From contig CALXWY010000001.1 in NCBI GenBank assembly GCA_944392535.1, forward strand, positions 310,001-374,000: a DNA stretch of 64,000 nt, in the 5' to 3' direction. Below the pieces are notes generated by a model, which saw only the letters and a program-made list of their open reading frames with translations, was not told where the DNA came from and did not search any database. The position numbers and the translations under genes were made by a program. The DNA is from an uncultured Alphaproteobacteria bacterium (GTDB lineage Bacteria; Pseudomonadota; Alphaproteobacteria; Rs-D84). Shown here piece after piece: positions 60,994 to 64,000 of this stretch; positions within the stretch are counted from its first letter, which is position 1, and every line of letters begins with the position of its first letter.

Positions 60994-61615
60994 CTTTTGT
61001 CATCCTTTCTTTCACAGGTTTATAACTTTTACGATAATGTTCGTTTATACCATATTTTTCAATTGCGTGCAAATGTTCCGCGGTGGGATATCCGGCATTT
61101 TTATCCCAACCGTACATCGGGAACTGTGTCGCCAAATCTTGCATGATTTTGTCGCGTGTTTCTTTGGCAATAATGGACGCGGCGGCAATTGATATTGATT
61201 TTGCATCACCCTTGACAATCGGAATACCAATTATATTATGCGGCAATTTGTTCCCGTCAATTAAGCAAAACTGGGGCGTGCAAGTTAATTTTGTAACAGC
61301 ACGCGACATCGCCAACATAGACGCATGTAAAATGTTTAATTCGTCTATCTCGGTCGGGCTGCATTGCGCCACCGCCCATATTGTGTTTTGTGTTATCCAA
61401 TCATACGCCACCGCGCGTGCATGCGCCGTCATTTGCTTGGAATCGCGAATTACAACAGGAATGTCAATATCGCGCCGTGGGAAAATAACCGCCGCCGCAA
61501 CCACAGGCCCACACAGGGGGCCACGACCGACCTCATCCACGCCGGCAACCATGGTAAATCCAGTTTCGTTTTCAATTTCAAATGTGGGCGTTGCTTTCAT
61601 TGCGATTAAATCCAT
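60974..61615 (-). CDS. rnhB: Ribonuclease HII
   Basis: 213 residues from the ATG at 61615 (an ATG at 61600 is also possible; no clear ribosome site). Catalytic set visible: VAGVDEVGRGPLCGPVVAAAV (first D, E), RDSKQM, LIDGNKLP (third Asp) and KGDAKSISIAAASIIAKETRD (fourth Asp). The enzyme removes RNA from RNA-DNA hybrids and single misincorporated ribonucleotides. Its last codons overlap the start of pgk by 20 bp. The 165 bp upstream hold the presumed promoter region but no gene. Confidence 0.96.
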   Translation of the reverse strand: MDLIAMKATPTFEIENETGFTMVAGVDEVGRGPLCGPVVAAAVIFPRRDIDIPVVIRDSKQMTAHARAVAYDWITQNTIWAVAQCSPTEIDELNILHASMLAMSRAVTKLTCTPQFCLIDGNKLPHNIIGIPIVKGDAKSISIAAASIIAKETRDKIMQDLATQFPMYGWDKNAGYPTAEHLHAIEKYGINEHYRKSYKPVKERMTKDESTHN

Positions 61616-61784
61616 CAACTGGTACTTTTGGTTTAAGATATCTGTTTATTGTTCTGTGACACGACATACTCCTGATGCTATTCTAATAAAATAGGTATAA
61701 AAATAAATACAAAAATTTATGAACCAGATATTTTGGCATTAAAGCAATGTACGGTGATTTTATGATTTCTGCTGTATATTAAAA

Positions 61785-63515
61785 TTAAATCGCCATGCGA
61801 TTCGCAATTTGTTGCTGGACATATTCGTCTTCGCTGTTATACAGGGGCCATTCCCCATCAGCCAAATCACGCAGTGCGGTTAATGGTTGATCCAGACGCG
61901 CCCGGTACAGCCACAAATTTGACATGACACGTTTTATATAACTGCGCGTTTCATATACAGGAAAACTTTCTATGTACAACAATGGATCGTGCGTAGAAAA
62001 CATTTTTTCAAAACTGACCAATGTGCCCATGCCGGCATTGTATGCGACCAGCATTTTTATTATGTTGTTGTTGATGTTCGGATGTGCCAATAAATCAACA
62101 ATATACTGTTGCCCCAAGAACATGTTATGTTCCGGATTCAACATGTCTATGTCGGACATATCAACTTTGTTTTCGCGGGCAACACGTTTGGCGGTACTGG
62201 GCATAATTTGCATCAGACCATTTGCGCCCGCCCCAGATTTTGCATTTGTTTTGAATCCGCTTTCTTGTTTTGTGATGGCCAATAATAATGCACGATCAAT
62301 TGACCATCCGCCCATTGGTTCCCAATCTGGCAATGGGTACTGGGCGGAATAAATAATATTGTCGTCAATTTCCAGAATACCACGATCCTGGACCAGGCCA
62401 GATGCCTGGATTGACACGCGTGGCAAACCGTATGCAGTTGCCACAGAGTTTATTGCATGCAATGTGCGGTCGGTAACCTTGGGCGTAATCATGTATTTCA
62501 AATATATTTCGGCGCGATCTTTTTGCCCAACCTGTAACAGTGCCAACGCACGTTTGCCGTATTTTGATTCGCGCAGTACATCAATGTCGTCATCGGTACA
62601 GTCTTGTTCAAAAAATTCGTATCGTGGCGTCCGCCCCAACATCACGGACGACAATGCGCCATAAAACGACATCGGGTGTGCAGATGCAATTTTCCAGTAT
62701 TTTTTTGCTGTACTGCGATTATCATTCATGTCGGCGGCACGGCCCGCCCAGAATGCCGCTTCGGTCTTGCGGGCCGCATTTATTTGTTCCAGTTGCAATA
62801 TTTGGCTGAAATATTTTTCGCTTTCGTCAAATTTTTCTTCTTTGAAATACAACAACCCCATTGACCACAGGCCGTATTCTGACTTTGCGTCAGATGCGAC
62901 AAATCCCCATTTTTTCGCCAGTTCATATTCGCCATTTGTATAATACAAGAATGACAATCGGCCCGCCAAGCGCCCATAATCCGATTCGGTTAATTTTCGT
63001 TTGAATGATGAATCTTCCAGTATTAAACGGGCGCGTTTTGTTTGGCCGCTGCGTATTGCGCGCTTGAACTGTGTGATTTTTGTATTTGTGTCACCGCTGT
63101 ATTTTTTTGCCGTCCATGTTTCAGACTGGGGCGTTTCAATTGATGCGCCCCCAGTGATTGTTCGTGGAATATATGCACTGCGTACAGTGGCCTGTTTGAT
63201 TTTGGCCAGTTTTACCATGCGATCGGCCCCAGGCATGTCGTAATAGTTATTCATCCAAGAAACCAGTTCTTTGCCACGGGTGCGGTATGTTTTGGATATA
63301 AAACGCTGGTATAAAACTTCGTTCATCAGCAACGGGTCATTCAATTGTTCTTGCAGTTTTTGGGCCGCGCTGATTTCTTCTTCGCTTTGTAATAAAAAGA
63401 TTTGTTTATATAAACTGGCGTCAGAATCAGATAATACATCAATCGTCGGCAGGTCGGCCGCCATCGCCGCCACCGGCAAAAAGATTGCTATTAAAAATGT
63501 GAAAATTTTTTTCAT
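61785..63515 (-). CDS. slt: Soluble lytic murein transglycosylase (Slt, family 1)
   Basis: 576 residues. Signal peptide (VAAMA-AD), then an alpha-superhelical U domain (about 30-400, TPR-like: GLLYFKEEKFDESEKYFSQIL) and a C-terminal goose-lysozyme-like domain. The catalytic Glu is in ITKQESGFKTNAKSGAGANG, followed by LMQIMPSTAKRVA and the AYNAGMGTLVS motif. It cleaves the MurNAc-GlcNAc bond to 1,6-anhydro products, recycling or remodelling peptidoglycan in the periplasm. Its ATG follows the nrdR stop by three bases with no ribosome site of its own, so translation is likely coupled. Confidence 0.93.
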   Translation of the reverse strand: MKKIFTFLIAIFLPVAAMAADLPTIDVLSDSDASLYKQIFLLQSEEEISAAQKLQEQLNDPLLMNEVLYQRFISKTYRTRGKELVSWMNNYYDMPGADRMVKLAKIKQATVRSAYIPRTITGGASIETPQSETWTAKKYSGDTNTKITQFKRAIRSGQTKRARLILEDSSFKRKLTESDYGRLAGRLSFLYYTNGEYELAKKWGFVASDAKSEYGLWSMGLLYFKEEKFDESEKYFSQILQLEQINAARKTEAAFWAGRAADMNDNRSTAKKYWKIASAHPMSFYGALSSVMLGRTPRYEFFEQDCTDDDIDVLRESKYGKRALALLQVGQKDRAEIYLKYMITPKVTDRTLHAINSVATAYGLPRVSIQASGLVQDRGILEIDDNIIYSAQYPLPDWEPMGGWSIDRALLLAITKQESGFKTNAKSGAGANGLMQIMPSTAKRVARENKVDMSDIDMLNPEHNMFLGQQYIVDLLAHPNINNNIIKMLVAYNAGMGTLVSFEKMFSTHDPLLYIESFPVYETRSYIKRVMSNLWLYRARLDQPLTALRDLADGEWPLYNSEDEYVQQQIANRMAI

Positions 63516-63518
63516 AAG

Positions 63519-64000
63519 TCAGAATAACGATGTCTTGGGCAGTTCGCATACCACCGCACCATCATCAGCCTCTGGGATTTGTTCAATTATTTTTTTGAAA
63601 TCCGATATACGTGAAAATTTGCGATACACAGATACAAATCGCACAAATGCAATCGGATCCAGATTCAACAATGAATCAGACACCATTTGACCAACCATTG
63701 CGCTGGTTATCGTATCATCGGCGGTTTCTGTTTCAAGACGACGATGGATGGACGTGACCAATTTTTCAATCTGTTCGTCACCAACATCGCGGTTGCGACA
63801 CGCCAATTTTATACTGCGCGTTAATTTTTCGCGGTCAAAAGGTTCCAATTTTCCACTGTTTTTGCGAACCATCAGGTCACGCATCTGGACGCGTTCAACC
63901 GTTGTGAATTTCGCGCCACACTGGTTGCAAACACGCCGACGCCGGATTATAGCGTCTTCGGTATCGGGTCTGGAATCCGTAACCCGACTGTCAGTAGAAT
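63519..64000 (-). CDS. nrdR: Transcriptional repressor NrdR (N-terminus cut by window end)
   Basis: The reading frame continues off the right edge, and about 160 codons are visible. The second half of the zinc ribbon (RRRRVCNQCGAKFTT) and the ATP-cone domain (VRKNSGKLEPFDREKLTRSI, then IAFVRFVSVYRKFSRISDFKKII near the end) are diagnostic of NrdR. It senses ATP/dATP and represses ribonucleotide reductase genes by binding NrdR boxes. Only the first CPxC and a few residues are missing. It heads or joins an operon with slt downstream. Confidence 0.93.
   Translation of the reverse strand, partial: STDSRVTDSRPDTEDAIIRRRRVCNQCGAKFTTVERVQMRDLMVRKNSGKLEPFDREKLTRSIKLACRNRDVGDEQIEKLVTSIHRRLETETADDTITSAMVGQMVSDSLLNLDPIAFVRFVSVYRKFSRISDFKKIIEQIPEADDGAVVCELPKTSLF

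Overview
The window reads as a chromosome segment from an uncultured, host- or gut-associated alphaproteobacterium. It has the end of the ribosomal alpha operon (rpsM-rpsK, then rpoA and rplQ), the alphaproteobacterial ppiD-like/tpiA neighbourhood, rpsF-rpsR-rplI, a nrdR-slt pair, standard stop codons (TGA included), Gram-negative signal peptides, autotransporters and OmpA-type proteins. A choloylglycine-hydrolase family enzyme fits an animal gut but does not prove it. Species cannot be named from sequence alone.

Layout. 1-4.8 kb: rpsM end, rpsK, a convergent type II restriction-modification pair, then rpoA and rplQ, each with its own promoter. 4.8-21.5 kb: an orphan structured RNA element, a SAM-dependent transferase, two giant tandem Cys-rich secreted proteins, a membrane protein, another secreted protein and a three-gene minus-strand operon (two Cys-rich proteins and an OmpA-like Cys-rich protein). 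21.6-31 kb: an ankyrin/degenerate-subtilase autotransporter, then housekeeping genes (SurA/PpiD-like chaperone, tpiA, grpE, DUF1015) and the choloylglycine hydrolase. 31-39 kb: two divergent Pmp-like (GGAI-repeat) autotransporters flanking a putative 270-nt RNA, tRNA-Gln(CTG) and an 88-bp palindromic element. 39-49 kb: a pyruvyltransferase-like gene, a secreted protein, three more giant Cys-rich proteins, infA and a YgiW/BOF protein. 49.5-59.6 kb: two inverted copies of a leader-plus-Cys-repeat-gene cassette flank recO, a membrane DsbA-like oxidoreductase, rplI-rpsR-rpsF, a secreted coiled-coil/OmpA-like pair and a MotA/MotB-like pair. 59.7-64 kb: a recO remnant, pgk, rnhB, a lytic transglycosylase and partial nrdR.

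Two things stand out. First, at least seven exported proteins share a repeated helical cysteine motif (C-x6-C-x4..6-CG-x2-aromatic-x2-C). Five of them share an N-terminal motif (C-x6-CMD-x-FC), and four share a C-terminal Cys signature that ends in a hydrophobic residue. They sit with OmpA-like partners, glycine-zipper segments and a thiol oxidoreductase, which suggests a disulfide-stabilised envelope or surface system. Second, a structured RNA element occurs three times, twice as the 5' leader of paralogous Cys-repeat secreted proteins. Its helices vary in sequence while pairing is retained, one 15-17-nt loop is conserved, and it has an intrinsic terminator whose 5' arm repeats an upstream 8-mer. 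That is the arrangement expected of an attenuator or riboswitch. I match it to no known class.

A 656-bp near-identical inverted repeat shared by the two OmpA-like genes, 38 kb apart, shows recent exchange of protein modules and could support inversion.
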